Notes: generated from the letters alone by a model not told the origin. DNA of 64,000 nucleotides from Lachnotalea sp041821265 (GCA_041821265.1 JBGUEQ010000001.1:62001-126000), one strand, 5' to 3'; positions 33,502-42,418 are shown, numbered from the stretch's first letter. Made by a program: numbers and translations.

Positions 33502-34028
33502 CAAAGCAAAAAAAAGGCTTTTGGACTTTCATATTTTCATTTATACCAGGTGCTGGTGAGATGCATATGGGGTTTATGAAACAGGGGATTAGTATAATGG
33601 TAGTATTCTGGATGTGCATAGGGTTAGCATCATTTTTAAATATGGGACCACTTTTGTATGGATTACCATTATTATGGTTTTATAGTTTTTTCAATGTTCA
33701 CAATTTAAGATCTCTAACGGAAGAAGAGTTTTATTCGATTGAAGATGAATATGCTTTCCGCTTAGATGAGGTTATATCAAATAAAAGGGACTTTGTAAAA
33801 AAACATCGTTATATTATTGCAATTGGATTGATTCTAGTGGGATGTTCTATTTTATGGGACAATTCATATCGCTTATTAGCGGATATACTTCCAAATTATT
33901 TTTCTGATATTATATATAGAATTGGAGATATGGTACCACAACTTGTATGGGGATTCGTAATCATTGGTATTGGAGTATCGATGGTGAGAGGCAAAAAAAA
34001 GGAGCTAGAGGATAATGAAGGAGCATAG
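33498..34028 (+). CDS. Polytopic membrane protein, TM2-like
   Basis: 176 residues. The N-terminal part (about 8-75) resembles the TM2 membrane module: FIPGAGEMHMGFMKQGI, then hydrophobic hairpins, with two more helices near 105-125 and 145-165. It belongs to the sigma/anti-sigma operon (4-base overlap upstream, 14-base overlap downstream). A part in sensing or relieving envelope stress is likely from context, but no catalytic motif is visible. Confidence 0.8.
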   Translation: MTKQKKGFWTFIFSFIPGAGEMHMGFMKQGISIMVVFWMCIGLASFLNMGPLLYGLPLLWFYSFFNVHNLRSLTEEEFYSIEDEYAFRLDEVISNKRDFVKKHRYIIAIGLILVGCSILWDNSYRLLADILPNYFSDIIYRIGDMVPQLVWGFVIIGIGVSMVRGKKKELEDNEGA

Positions 34029-34293
34029 AGTGGGAACTGTTACATTAGGGATTATGATGATTTTATTTGGAGTATTGTTTTTAATACACATGCTAATACC
34101 TGCGCTATCATATGATTTGATATATAGAATATGGCCAATTATGATAATAGCGTTAGGTGTAGAAGTTTTGTTAGCCAATAGAAAGAGTGAGAAAATAAGA
34201 TTTGTATATGATAAGGGGGCAGTTTTTCTAATGATTATAATTTGCTTTTTTTCAATGTCAATGGCTACAATAGAGGTGCTGATTCATTTTTGA
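34015..34293 (+). CDS. Small membrane protein, LiaI/LiaF N-terminal-like
   Basis: 92 residues with three hydrophobic segments (about 9-30, 37-52, 68-88). The motif GIMMILFGVLFLI and the later WPIMIIALGVEVL match the N-terminal membrane part of LiaF/DUF5668-type proteins connected to cell envelope stress. It overlaps the previous gene by 14 bases and ends the ECF operon. Confidence 0.78.
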   Translation: MKEHRVGTVTLGIMMILFGVLFLIHMLIPALSYDLIYRIWPIMIIALGVEVLLANRKSEKIRFVYDKGAVFLMIIICFFSMSMATIEVLIHF

Positions 34294-34356
34294 TTCATTA
34301 GTTATAGGAATGAAGTTGATTTAATATAATAATACAAAGTAGTATTTGGTGGTTTT

Positions 34357-34620
34357 ATGAGATTATGTGAATTAAAAGTGAAACAAGTCATCAATACATG
34401 TGATTGCAGAATACTTGGGTGTGTAGCAGATATTATATTTAATGAATGTACAGGTAAAATCACAGACTTAATTGTTCCGGGACCCGGAAGAATATGTGGC
34501 GTATTCGGTAGGGATACCGAGTATGTTATACCTTGGTGTTGTATTAAGTGCATTGGGCCTGAAATAATATTAGTAGAACTAAATGAAGAAGCGTGTAAAG
34601 CGCATAAAATACAAATGTAG
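34357..34620 (+). CDS. ylmC: YlmC/YmxH family sporulation protein (PRC-barrel)
   Basis: 87 residues, the usual length. PRC-barrel-like start MRLCELKVKQVIN, then DCRILGCVADIIFN, and a cysteine-rich centre, VIPWCCIKCIG. In Bacillus it lies just after sigE-sigG, so finding it 2.5 kb from sigG keeps a trace of that order. The molecular function is unknown. A weak GGTGG site precedes the ATG. Confidence 0.88.
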   Translation: MRLCELKVKQVINTCDCRILGCVADIIFNECTGKITDLIVPGPGRICGVFGRDTEYVIPWCCIKCIGPEIILVELNEEACKAHKIQM

Positions 34621-34627
34621 AATAACA

Positions 34628-34664
34628 GGCTGGGTACTAGATCAGAGTATCCGGCCATTTTTAT
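34628..34664 (+). terminator. Terminator after ylmC
   Basis: GGCtGGgTACT pairs with AGTAtCCgGCC, loop AGATCAG, then ATTTTTAT. Confidence 0.75.
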
Positions 34665-34892
34665 ATTGATTATAAATCTACAAATTTCAAAGTTGTTGAC
34701 CATAAATTAAAAGAATTAAGGATAACTAGAAATAAATCAAATATTACGTCCATTAGTAATTTATAGACTGCAAAATAAACAGATAACTTTAAGCGTAAAG
34801 CAAAATAGCTGAGGCTCTTGTTTTTAAGAGGAAAAAATGCTAAAATGCTTATTGTAGCATTTTTGAATGTGATCATATGGAGGAAAAATATT

Positions 34893-35759
34893 TTGAATAA
34901 AGTAGCAATAATAACAGACAGCAATAGTGGAATTACTCAGACTGAGGCCAAAGAATTAGGGGTATTTGTGCTACCAATGCCGTTTGCAATTGATGGAGAT
35001 GAATATTTTGAAGACATTAATCTATCAAGTAACGATTTTTATGAAAAATTGGTTGCTGATGCAGATATTTCTACTTCGCAACCTTCTATAGATTCTATAA
35101 CTAGTTTATGGGAGAAATTATTTAAGGAATATAATGAAATTGTGCATATCCCAATGTCAAGTGGACTTAGTGGATCGTGTAGCACTGCTACTATATTAAC
35201 GCAGGATTATGAAGCAAGAGTGCAAGTGATTGATAACCAGAGAATATCGGTAACACAAAGGCAATCCGTGTTAGATGCATTAGAACTTGTTAATAGTGGT
35301 AAAACAGCAATCGAGATTAAAGAAATACTGGAAAGAAACAAGTTAGAGGCAAGTATATACATCATGGTGGATACGCTTAAATTCCTTAAAAAAGGTGGAA
35401 GAATAACGCCAGCTGCAGCAGCAATTGGAACTGTATTAAGACTGAAACCAGTTTTACAAATACAAGGTGAGAAGCTGGAATCATTTGCCAAAGCAAAGAC
35501 GGTAAAACAAGCAAAATCAATGATGATTAACGCAATACATAATGATATAGAAACACGTTTTGGTGGTGTTGAGGCAATGGATGTCTATCTGCATATTGCA
35601 CATACTAATAATTTGGAAGCGGCATTGAAATTGAAAGATGAGTTGCTACAAATATATCCAGATATGGCAATCTATATTGATGAGTTGTCACTAAGTGTTG
35701 CATGTCATATAGGACCAGGTTCCTTAGCTATAGCTGCAACTCGTAAAGTACATTTATAA
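34893..35759 (+). CDS. DegV family fatty-acid-binding protein
   Basis: 288 residues, close to the ~280 typical for DegV. The start NKVAIITDSNSGIT, the block ISTSQPS and IPMSSGLSGS and the C-terminal SLSVACHIGPGSLAIAA are classic. DegV/FakB proteins bind a fatty acid for phosphorylation by FakA. Start TTG at 34893 has GGAGG 9 bases upstream; no ATG fits. Standing alone, with a strong terminator. Confidence 0.9.
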   Translation: MNKVAIITDSNSGITQTEAKELGVFVLPMPFAIDGDEYFEDINLSSNDFYEKLVADADISTSQPSIDSITSLWEKLFKEYNEIVHIPMSSGLSGSCSTATILTQDYEARVQVIDNQRISVTQRQSVLDALELVNSGKTAIEIKEILERNKLEASIYIMVDTLKFLKKGGRITPAAAAIGTVLRLKPVLQIQGEKLESFAKAKTVKQAKSMMINAIHNDIETRFGGVEAMDVYLHIAHTNNLEAALKLKDELLQIYPDMAIYIDELSLSVACHIGPGSLAIAATRKVHL

Positions 35760-35763
35760 AATG

Positions 35764-35818
35764 AAAAGATATGAATAATAGCCATTAAAAATTGCTGTTA
35801 TTCATATCTTTTTATTTT
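35764..35818. terminator. Terminator after degV, convergent with metH
   Basis: AAAGATATGAATAAtAGC pairs with GCTgTTATTCATATCTTT around an 11-base loop, followed by TTATTTT. A-runs at the left foot let it serve the reverse strand too. Confidence 0.85.
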
Positions 35819-35823
35819 AATAA

Positions 35824-35914
35824 GAAAGCTCTATGAACATCCCCACTAAATAACAGGAATTATTTTTCATAATGAGAACTTCGTGGAGCGAAAGCTTATT
35901 GCACCACAATCCAC
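35824..35914. repeat. Composite repeat, copy C
   Basis: Hairpin unit 35824-35844 (GAAAGCTCTATGAACATCCC) followed by the 32-nt unit 35883-35914 (GTGGAGCGAAAG ... ACAATCCAC). It lies between convergent degV and metH. Confidence 0.7.
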
Positions 35915-35946
35915 AAGCATGTTTATTTAAAATAGATTTGTCCATC

Positions 35947-38334
35947 CTAAACCTCAAACAGCTCATTAGCATAGCGAATAGATCCCATCGCGTCTTTTGA
36001 GTAGAAATCAGCACCAATCATATCTGCATAGGTTTGTGTAAGAACTGCGCCACCTACCATAACTTTGCTGTCGGGAAGAAATTCTTTTAATTGTTTGATT
36101 GTTATCTCCATGTTAGCCACTGTGGTTGTCATTAAGGCACTCAGTCCTATTAACCTAACATTATGATCGACGGCAGCCTGTACAATCACTTCAGGGGCAA
36201 CATCTTTGCCTAAATCAATGACCTGAAAACTGTAATTTTCAAGAAGAACTTTGACGATATTCTTACCGATATCATGTATATCACCTTTTACCGTTGCAAG
36301 CACAATGGTTCCTTTGGAAGAGGATGCATCACCTTTTTGTGCGAGTACTTCCTTGATTGCATTAAAACCGGCTTTGGCAGCTTCCGCGCTCATCAAAAGT
36401 TGAGGAAGAAATATGGTTTTCTTTTCAAAGCCTTGTCCGACTATATCAAGTGCTGGAATCAAGTCTTCATCAATTAACGCCATAGGTGCTTTGGTTTCTA
36501 GCATCGCTTTAGCAGCGATATATGCGCTTTCAGATAAACCCTTTACAACAGCATCAAACAAAGATACTTCACCGGTTTGTGACGGCTTAGTAGCAATAGT
36601 GGCTTCTGATGAAGAAGAAAAATGATTGATGTAATCAATACACTGTGCATCACTGCCATTGAGTGCACAGTAAGAATAATATGCTTTCATCATTGTGTCA
36701 CTGGAGGGATTAATAATTCCAGCACTTAAGCCATTAGAAAGTGCGATTGTAAAGAATGCAGTATTTACATTTTCGCGTTGAGGAAGTCCAAAAGATACAT
36801 TAGAAACTCCTAAAACGGTGTGAATACCCATATCATGTCTAATATAATGCAGTGCATCTAAGGTGATTTTAGAATTTTCTTGGCCTGTACTTATGGTCAT
36901 AGCTAAGGTATCAATCATTAAATCCTTTTTAGCAATCCCATATTTGGCGGCTTCTTTGACAATTTTTTGAGCAACTTCAATTCGACCTTCCATCGTTTCA
37001 GAAATACCAGATTCATCCAGTGCTAAGCAAACTACCATTCCACCATATTTTGCAACAAGTGGAAAAACAGCATCCATAGATTCTTGTTTCCCATTTACAG
37101 AGTTGATTAAAGGTTTTCCATTATAGATTCGCATTGCTTGTTCCATTGCATCAATATTAGACGTATCAATTTGAAGCGGTAAATCAATAATACTTTGAAT
37201 GCTAGTAATCGTATTTTCCATCATGATGACTTCATCTATTTCAGGAAGTCCTACATTAACATCAAGAATATGAGCACCCTTTTCTTGTTGGGTTAAAGCT
37301 TCTTTTAGAATATATTCCAAATCATTATCGCGTAATGCTTGCTTGAATCTAGATTTTCCAGTTGGGTTGATTCGTTCCCCAATAATTTTAGGACGATCAT
37401 TAAATTCTACTACGTGGCTATAGGATGAAATGACAGATAACTCTTTCTCTATTAGTTCCAGTGGTTTAATATCTTTACATAAGTCAACCATAGCTTTTAT
37501 ATGTGCAGGAGTTGTTCCACAGCATCCACCAATGATTGAAACGCCACTCTGTGCAATGCCTTTCATTAAAGTAGCAAACTCCTCGGCGTCTACCGTAAAC
37601 ATAGTCTGACCATCTACAACAACAGGAAGACCAGCGTTTGGATTGATGACAATTGGAAGGGAACACACTTTATGGAGTTCTGGCAAAAGCTTTTTCATTT
37701 GAATAGGACCAAGACCACAATTAAATCCGATTGCATCAACCTTTAATCCTTCCAAAAGAGCAGTAGCTGCAGCAACATCAGCTCCAGTTAGTAATTTTCC
37801 ATTTTCATCAAAAATCATAGTTACAATAATTGGAAGGTTTGTATTTTCTTTCGCAGCTAAAACAGCAGCTTTCATTTCATAGGTATCGCTAATCGTTTCA
37901 ATTAGACATAAATCAGCTCCGGCTTTTTCGCCAGCAATACACATTACTTTAAAAGCTTCATAAGCAGCTTCAAATTCTAAATCACCAAGTGGTTTTAATA
38001 ATTTACCTAGAGGTGCGATATCAAGCGCAACATAAGCTTCTTTGCCGCATTGAGAAATAGCCTCTTTTGCAATATTAATTCCTTCGGTAACAATTTCCTC
38101 ACATGTGTACGCGGTAGGATTAATCTTAAATGGGTTTGCTCCAAAGGTATTGGCCTTAATGATGTCGCAGCCTGCATTTAAATAGTCTTTATGGATTTCT
38201 AAAATAGTATCGCGTTTTGTTTTGTTCCAAAGTTCAGGTATTTCACCGGGCTTAAGTCCACTGCTTTGTAAAATGGTTCCCATAGCACCATCAAAGAAAA
38301 GCATTTGTCTACCTAGTTTATCTAAAAAGTTCAT
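35947..38334 (-). CDS. metH: Cobalamin-dependent methionine synthase without reactivation domain
   Basis: 795 residues versus about 1230 in E. coli. Domains: homocysteine-binding barrel (about 1-295, FFDGAMGTILQ, zinc cysteines in IGGCCGTTP), methyltetrahydrofolate-binding barrel (about 310-570, GERINPTGK), B12 cap (about 590-670) and B12-binding domain with VKGDIHDIGKNI (the DxHxxG cobalt ligand). The C-terminal SAM-binding reactivation domain is absent and is encoded by the preceding gene of the operon. It methylates homocysteine to methionine. Start ATG at 38334 has GGAGG; the frame extends upstream without a ribosome site. Confidence 0.95.
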   Translation of the reverse strand: MNFLDKLGRQMLFFDGAMGTILQSSGLKPGEIPELWNKTKRDTILEIHKDYLNAGCDIIKANTFGANPFKINPTAYTCEEIVTEGINIAKEAISQCGKEAYVALDIAPLGKLLKPLGDLEFEAAYEAFKVMCIAGEKAGADLCLIETISDTYEMKAAVLAAKENTNLPIIVTMIFDENGKLLTGADVAAATALLEGLKVDAIGFNCGLGPIQMKKLLPELHKVCSLPIVINPNAGLPVVVDGQTMFTVDAEEFATLMKGIAQSGVSIIGGCCGTTPAHIKAMVDLCKDIKPLELIEKELSVISSYSHVVEFNDRPKIIGERINPTGKSRFKQALRDNDLEYILKEALTQQEKGAHILDVNVGLPEIDEVIMMENTITSIQSIIDLPLQIDTSNIDAMEQAMRIYNGKPLINSVNGKQESMDAVFPLVAKYGGMVVCLALDESGISETMEGRIEVAQKIVKEAAKYGIAKKDLMIDTLAMTISTGQENSKITLDALHYIRHDMGIHTVLGVSNVSFGLPQRENVNTAFFTIALSNGLSAGIINPSSDTMMKAYYSYCALNGSDAQCIDYINHFSSSSEATIATKPSQTGEVSLFDAVVKGLSESAYIAAKAMLETKAPMALIDEDLIPALDIVGQGFEKKTIFLPQLLMSAEAAKAGFNAIKEVLAQKGDASSSKGTIVLATVKGDIHDIGKNIVKVLLENYSFQVIDLGKDVAPEVIVQAAVDHNVRLIGLSALMTTTVANMEITIKQLKEFLPDSKVMVGGAVLTQTYADMIGADFYSKDAMGSIRYANELFEV

Positions 38335-38411
38335 TGAAAGTTCCTCCATTATTGGTGAGTATGAAAAAGTGATTGAAGTGTTACTATAAAGCCTAAGCAC
38401 AATAGTAATAG

Positions 38412-39074
38412 TTAAGCATTAGTTTCATCGTTTGTTCTGTATTCACAAGTTACTTTTGTACAAGATAGACATTTATTTTCGTTGCAGCCTTTATTTCTAT
38501 TTTTGGAAAGTCCTATAATAGCAGTCACGCTTTTGGAAGGAATCATAAGGCAAGTATCGGTTAAAGAGATACCGATTCGTTTACTACATTCAAGAATATT
38601 AAAAAAATCTCGTTGATGTTCTAGTGATAAATCACCATAACCTGGACTAAATCTTGGACGAAGAAACAATCCACGTTTATTTGCATCTATCTGAATTTTT
38701 TCTTCCAAAGAATCGCAGAAAGTCTCGATGAGAGCAGCGCCAGCAGCTTGTATCACAGAAGCTTTTGCAAGGTTAGTGATAGAATAACGTTTCATTAAAG
38801 TATCAGCAGATGAACCAAGTGTTGCTGCGAAAATAATAGCACTGTCACAACCCTTCAGGTTTTTAACAAGATTTTTGCTCTTTATGATAATAGGTCCAAG
38901 TTCTACAGTAAAATCATCGAGTATGCGACAAGAAAATTCTTGATGTACACTTTTGGGATTGATTGATTGAAGTAACTCTTCGGATGCTTCGTCAATCAGA
39001 CAGAGCAAATCATCGTCAATTACTTGACCCTTATAACCTAAATAACGTAAGGTTTCTTTTTTATTCACTTCCAT
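38412..39074 (-). CDS. Methionine synthase activation domain protein
   Basis: 220 residues, equivalent to the C-terminal reactivation domain of long MetH. The SAM-binding motif RPRFSPGYGD is clear, and a cysteine-rich tail (CNENKCLSCTKVTC) might bind a metal or cluster. It would restore oxidised cob(II)alamin of the short MetH by reductive methylation with SAM. It lies between metF (4 bases) and metH (77 bases), all read on the reverse strand, which supports one complex or operon. Confidence 0.9.
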   Translation of the reverse strand: MEVNKKETLRYLGYKGQVIDDDLLCLIDEASEELLQSINPKSVHQEFSCRILDDFTVELGPIIIKSKNLVKNLKGCDSAIIFAATLGSSADTLMKRYSITNLAKASVIQAAGAALIETFCDSLEEKIQIDANKRGLFLRPRFSPGYGDLSLEHQRDFFNILECSKRIGISLTDTCLMIPSKSVTAIIGLSKNRNKGCNENKCLSCTKVTCEYRTNDETNA

Positions 39075-39078
39075 AGTA

Positions 39079-39948
39079 TTACCCTTTATAGATAGCAGAA
39101 AGATTATTCAGAATCTGACCTGCTATATCTGGTTTATTCATTGTATAAATATGAATATTATTTACACCATTTGCAATTAAGTCGATGATTTGTTCCGTTG
39201 CATAGGCTATTCCGGCTTGTTTCATAGCATCAGGATTGTCTTTGAATTTTTCCACAATTGCTTTGAAGCGAGGTGGAAGTGAAGTGCCAGATAAGGAACA
39301 GATTCGAGTAATTTGATTGCTATTGGTAACAGGCATAATTCCAGCAATTACAGGAATATCAATCCCTTTTCTTAATATTTTATAAAGGAAATTGTACAAT
39401 ATATTATTATCAAAAAACATTTGAGTGGTAATAAAGTCGCATCCAGCTGAAACTTTATTCTTTAGATTTAAAATGTCTTCTTCCAAAGAAGCTGCTTCGG
39501 GGTGACCTTCTGGATAACAAGCGCCACCAATACAAAAGTCTCCAAAATTTTTGATATCTTCAATTAATTCGCAAGCATAGTGATATTGATTTGGCAATGG
39601 GAAATCTGCATCGTTCGAAATATCACCACGTAGCGCTAAAATATTTTGAATATTATTGTTATAAAGCTCAGACAAAACAGAGTTTACCTTATCTTTGGTA
39701 GAGGAAGCGCACGTTAAGTGAGCAAGAGCGGTGATACCATTCACATTTTGTATTTCATTTGCAATATTAACCGTATGTTCACTTGTTCCACCACTTGCAC
39801 CATAAGTAACACTCATAAAAGAAGGCGTTAGTTGAGCCATTTCTTTGACGATGTCATGGGCTTTATTTAGCGACGCGCCTTCCTTTGGTGGAAAGAGTTC
39901 ACAACTTATCGTTACATTGTTTGAATTAAGCATTTCAGAAATTTTCAT
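39079..39948 (-). CDS. metF: Methylenetetrahydrofolate reductase
   Basis: 289 residues, FAD-dependent (beta/alpha)8 enzyme making 5-methyl-THF for MetH. Motifs: ISCELFPPKEG at the N terminus with the catalytic Glu, SVTYGASGG, LALRGDI, CIGGACYPEGH and FITTQMFFDN. Close to E. coli length. First gene of the metF-activation-metH operon. No SAM riboswitch was recognised in its leader. Confidence 0.95.
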   Translation of the reverse strand: MKISEMLNSNNVTISCELFPPKEGASLNKAHDIVKEMAQLTPSFMSVTYGASGGTSEHTVNIANEIQNVNGITALAHLTCASSTKDKVNSVLSELYNNNIQNILALRGDISNDADFPLPNQYHYACELIEDIKNFGDFCIGGACYPEGHPEAASLEEDILNLKNKVSAGCDFITTQMFFDNNILYNFLYKILRKGIDIPVIAGIMPVTNSNQITRICSLSGTSLPPRFKAIVEKFKDNPDAMKQAGIAYATEQIIDLIANGVNNIHIYTMNKPDIAGQILNNLSAIYKG

Positions 39949-40000
39949 TTCAATTTTCCTTTATATTTATTTATTGTAAGTCTTTTTCAATTCTTTATTC

Positions 40001-40026
40001 GTAACCATTGCATATTTTCAGGTTAC
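40001..40026. repeat. GTAACC...GGTTAC hairpin, possible relative of the 27-nt repeat
   Basis: 26 nt with arms GTAACC/GGTTAC and an inner ATTG...TTTTCA resembling the copy at 32338. It lies upstream of metF. Confidence 0.35.
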
Positions 40027-40046
40027 TGTTATTCCTTATTATAAAT

Positions 40047-40086
40047 AATAAATCGCCAGTTGGCAATAACCATCTGACGATTTATT
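40047..40086 (-). terminator. Terminator of the Rrf2 gene
   Basis: AATAAATCGcCAGtTGG pairs with CCAtCTGaCGATTTATT around a 6-base loop, with T-rich flank on the reverse strand. Confidence 0.7.
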
Positions 40087-40171
40087 AAAAACGAACTATT
40101 TTTATGGTACAAGACAAAACCTATTTCTTTTGGAAACTGTTATAAAAACCAGACTTTATTTTGAATCAAGG

Positions 40172-40609
40172 TTAAATAATAAAGTTAAACTGATTTTTTT
40201 GAGTTTGTATTTCAAGTAGATCTGCTAGTGTGACATTATCAACAACATTATTAATTGCATCATTTAATCGTTTCCATAATTCTAATGTTGCACAATTATC
40301 ATAACGATCACATTCACTAGCTTCCTCATCAATACAAGCGACAGGAGATAAACTTCCTTCCGTCAATCGCAAAATCATACCAGCCGTATATTCAGCAGGT
40401 AGCTTTGCAAGCTTATATCCACCGGATGCACCACGGATACTTTTTACATAACCAGCACGGCTAAGTATAGTAATGATTTGCTCTAAATATTTATCAGAAA
40501 GATCCTGACGTTTTGCAATATCCTTGATTTTGACGTATCCATCTTCTTCATACACGGCTAAATCAAGCATAAGTCTAAGAGCGTAACGCCCTTTTGTTGA
40601 AATTTTCAT
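40172..40609 (-). CDS. Rrf2 family regulator (IscR/CymR-like)
   Basis: 145 residues. Winged helix at the N terminus (MKISTKGRYALRLMLDLA, then DKYLEQIITILSRAGYVKS), and a cysteine triad at positions 92, 100 and 106, placed as in IscR, where three cysteines hold a [2Fe-2S] cluster. The neighbours metY, nifS and nifU suggest it senses cysteine or Fe-S status and represses them. Two matching 25-bp palindromes in the metY and nifS promoters are likely sites. CymR lacks these cysteines, so I favour the IscR side. Confidence 0.9.
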   Translation of the reverse strand: MKISTKGRYALRLMLDLAVYEEDGYVKIKDIAKRQDLSDKYLEQIITILSRAGYVKSIRGASGGYKLAKLPAEYTAGMILRLTEGSLSPVACIDEEASECDRYDNCATLELWKRLNDAINNVVDNVTLADLLEIQTQKNQFNFII

Positions 40610-40797
40610 TTTATCACCTACATTTTTTTTGATGCAACAATCATTCTCATAGTGAAAGCATATTCAAAGATTGTTGCTCTTACAGTTAAATTGGTTTTGC
40701 AATTCTAATTATTTTATAAATATTATATGAATGATTAAATAAAGATCTCATCATTACCATTTTATTTATTTAATTGCAAATATATCTATATTACGTA

Positions 40798-40827
40798 ATT
40801 ATATACTAAATAAATTCCATAAGTCAA
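40798..40827 (-). promoter_or_regulatory. Promoter of the Rrf2 gene
   Basis: Reverse strand TTGACT (40827-40822), 18-base spacer, TATAAT (40803-40798). It lies ~190 bases before the start; the leader holds a 9-bp stem GCAACAATC/GATTGTTGC (40635-40678 region). Confidence 0.75.
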
Positions 40828-40835
40828 ATAAAGTG

Positions 40836-42134
40836 TTAAACGGTACCCTTAAATGCTTCTTCAAGGTCAAATAATAAATCATCAATATGTTCGGTACCAA
40901 TAGAGAGACGAATGGTATTTGGTTTGATACCAACACTTTTAAGTTCTTCTTCTGTTAATTGTGCATGAGTTGTAGTATATGGATGAATCACTAATGATTT
41001 TACATCTGCGACATTGGCAAGTAATGAAAAAATTTGTAATTTGTCAATAAAATCTTTTGTTTCCTGTTCGCTGCCTTTAAAATCAAAGGTAAATATTGCA
41101 ATACCACCATTTGGAAAATATTTTTGGTAAAGTGTATTATATTTATTAGTTTCGATAGATGGATGATTTACAGCTTCCACTTTTGGATGATTTTTTAGAA
41201 AATCAACAATCTTTAAAGCATTTTCAACGTGTCGTTCCAATCGTAAAGAAAGAGTTTCCAAACCTTGTAAAAAGAGAAATGCATGTAATGGGGCTATAGT
41301 TGCACCCGTATCACGTAATAATAAAGCGCGAATGCTTGTAACGTAAGCAGCAGCTCCAACATCTTTAGCAAAACTAATTCCATGGTAGCTTGGATTCGGT
41401 TCTACGAGTGAAGGGAATTTTCCCGAAGCAATCCAATCAAATTTACCGCTATCAATAATAACACCACCAATTGCGGTTCCATGTCCACCAATGTATTTTG
41501 TTGCTGAATGAACAACAATATCAGCACCGTGTTCAATTGGTCTTAAGAGATATGGAGTTGCAAATGTATTATCAACAATAAGAGGAATTTTATGTGCATG
41601 AGCAATATTAGCTATTTTTTGAATATCAATTAAGTTTGCATTAGGATTACCAATACTTTCTATAAAGATTAGTTTTGTGTTATCTTGAATTGCATTTTCA
41701 AAACTATTCTCAACATCTGGGTCAACAAAAGTAGTGGAAATTCCAAAATCAGTAAAAGTATGTTCAAGTAAATTGTAAGAACCACCGTAAATATACTTAG
41801 ACGCAACAATATGATCCCCAACATGAGCAAGATTTTGAAGGGCATACGTAACAGCGGCTGCACCAGAAGCAGTAGCCAAAGCTGCAATACCACCTTCGAG
41901 TGCTGCAATTCTTTTTTCAAATACATCTTCGGTTGGGTTAGTAAGACGTCCGTAAATATTACCAGCATCAGCGAGGCTGAAGCGAGCAGCAGCATGATCT
42001 GAATTTCTAAATACGTAAGATGAAGTTTGATAAATAGGAACAGCTCTGGCATCAGTTGCAGGATCAGGAGCTTCTTGTCCAACATGTAATTGTTTTGTTT
42101 CAAATTTTAAAGTTCTTTCATTCATAGTACTCAT
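40836..42134 (-). CDS. metY: O-acetylhomoserine sulfhydrylase
   Basis: 432 residues, Cys/Met metabolism PLP enzyme with the long MetY/Cys-D subtype length (~430). The start TLKFETKQLHVGQEAPDPATDARAVPIYQT is typical; PLP lysine in HSATKYIGGHG; block SIRALLLRDTGA. It makes homocysteine from O-acetylhomoserine and sulfide, feeding the MetH operon next door. Start ATG at 42134 follows AAGAGG at proper distance; an upstream in-frame ATG lacks one. Strong promoter with an operator-like palindrome just downstream of the -10. Confidence 0.93.
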   Translation of the reverse strand: MSTMNERTLKFETKQLHVGQEAPDPATDARAVPIYQTSSYVFRNSDHAAARFSLADAGNIYGRLTNPTEDVFEKRIAALEGGIAALATASGAAAVTYALQNLAHVGDHIVASKYIYGGSYNLLEHTFTDFGISTTFVDPDVENSFENAIQDNTKLIFIESIGNPNANLIDIQKIANIAHAHKIPLIVDNTFATPYLLRPIEHGADIVVHSATKYIGGHGTAIGGVIIDSGKFDWIASGKFPSLVEPNPSYHGISFAKDVGAAAYVTSIRALLLRDTGATIAPLHAFLFLQGLETLSLRLERHVENALKIVDFLKNHPKVEAVNHPSIETNKYNTLYQKYFPNGGIAIFTFDFKGSEQETKDFIDKLQIFSLLANVADVKSLVIHPYTTTHAQLTEEELKSVGIKPNTIRLSIGTEHIDDLLFDLEEAFKGTV

Positions 42135-42214
42135 AGTAATTACCTCTTTTCTTTTCTTCAATATTGGGTATAATAGTTACATAAAAGATTATTTCAAATA
42201 TCTTGAATGTCGAT

Positions 42215-42239
42215 ATTTCATATCAAGTAAGTATGAAAT
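42215..42239. promoter_or_regulatory. 25-bp palindrome at metY promoter
   Basis: Perfect arms ATTTCATA (42215-42222) and TATGAAAT (42232-42239), 9-base centre. It sits directly downstream of the metY -10, covering the expected start site, a classical repressor position. Confidence 0.75.
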
Positions 42240-42240
42240 G

Positions 42241-42269
42241 AATATACAATATATTTTGCAATATGTCAA
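42241..42269 (-). promoter_or_regulatory. Sigma-A promoter of metY
   Basis: Reverse strand TTGACA (42269-42264), 17-base spacer, TATATT (42246-42241). Confidence 0.88.
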
Positions 42270-42380
42270 TAGCTTTCATTTTCTATAAATTTAAAATAAC
42301 TAACAGCAAATTTAGAATATCAAAATTCACTACTTAAGAGGAAAAGTATATTCTGATTTAGCAAATTTATAACAAAATCC

Positions 42381-42405
42381 ATTTCATAGTTGACAACTAG
42401 GAAAT
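42381..42405. promoter_or_regulatory. 25-bp palindrome at nifS promoter
   Basis: ATTTCaTAGTTG-A-CAACTAgGAAAT, one mismatch in 12-bp arms; it covers the -35 box. It shares ATTTCATA and TA-GAAAT and total length with the metY palindrome. Confidence 0.75.
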
Positions 42406-42418
42406 GAAGTGGTATTAT
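42390..42418 (+). promoter_or_regulatory. Sigma-A promoter of nifS
   Basis: -35 TTGACA (42390-42395), 17-base spacer, -10 TATTAT (42413-42418). Confidence 0.9.

Noticed and set aside
39949..40171. SAM riboswitch ahead of metF, or similarly ahead of metY
   Set aside because: No S-box core words were found in either leader; metY has operator palindromes instead.
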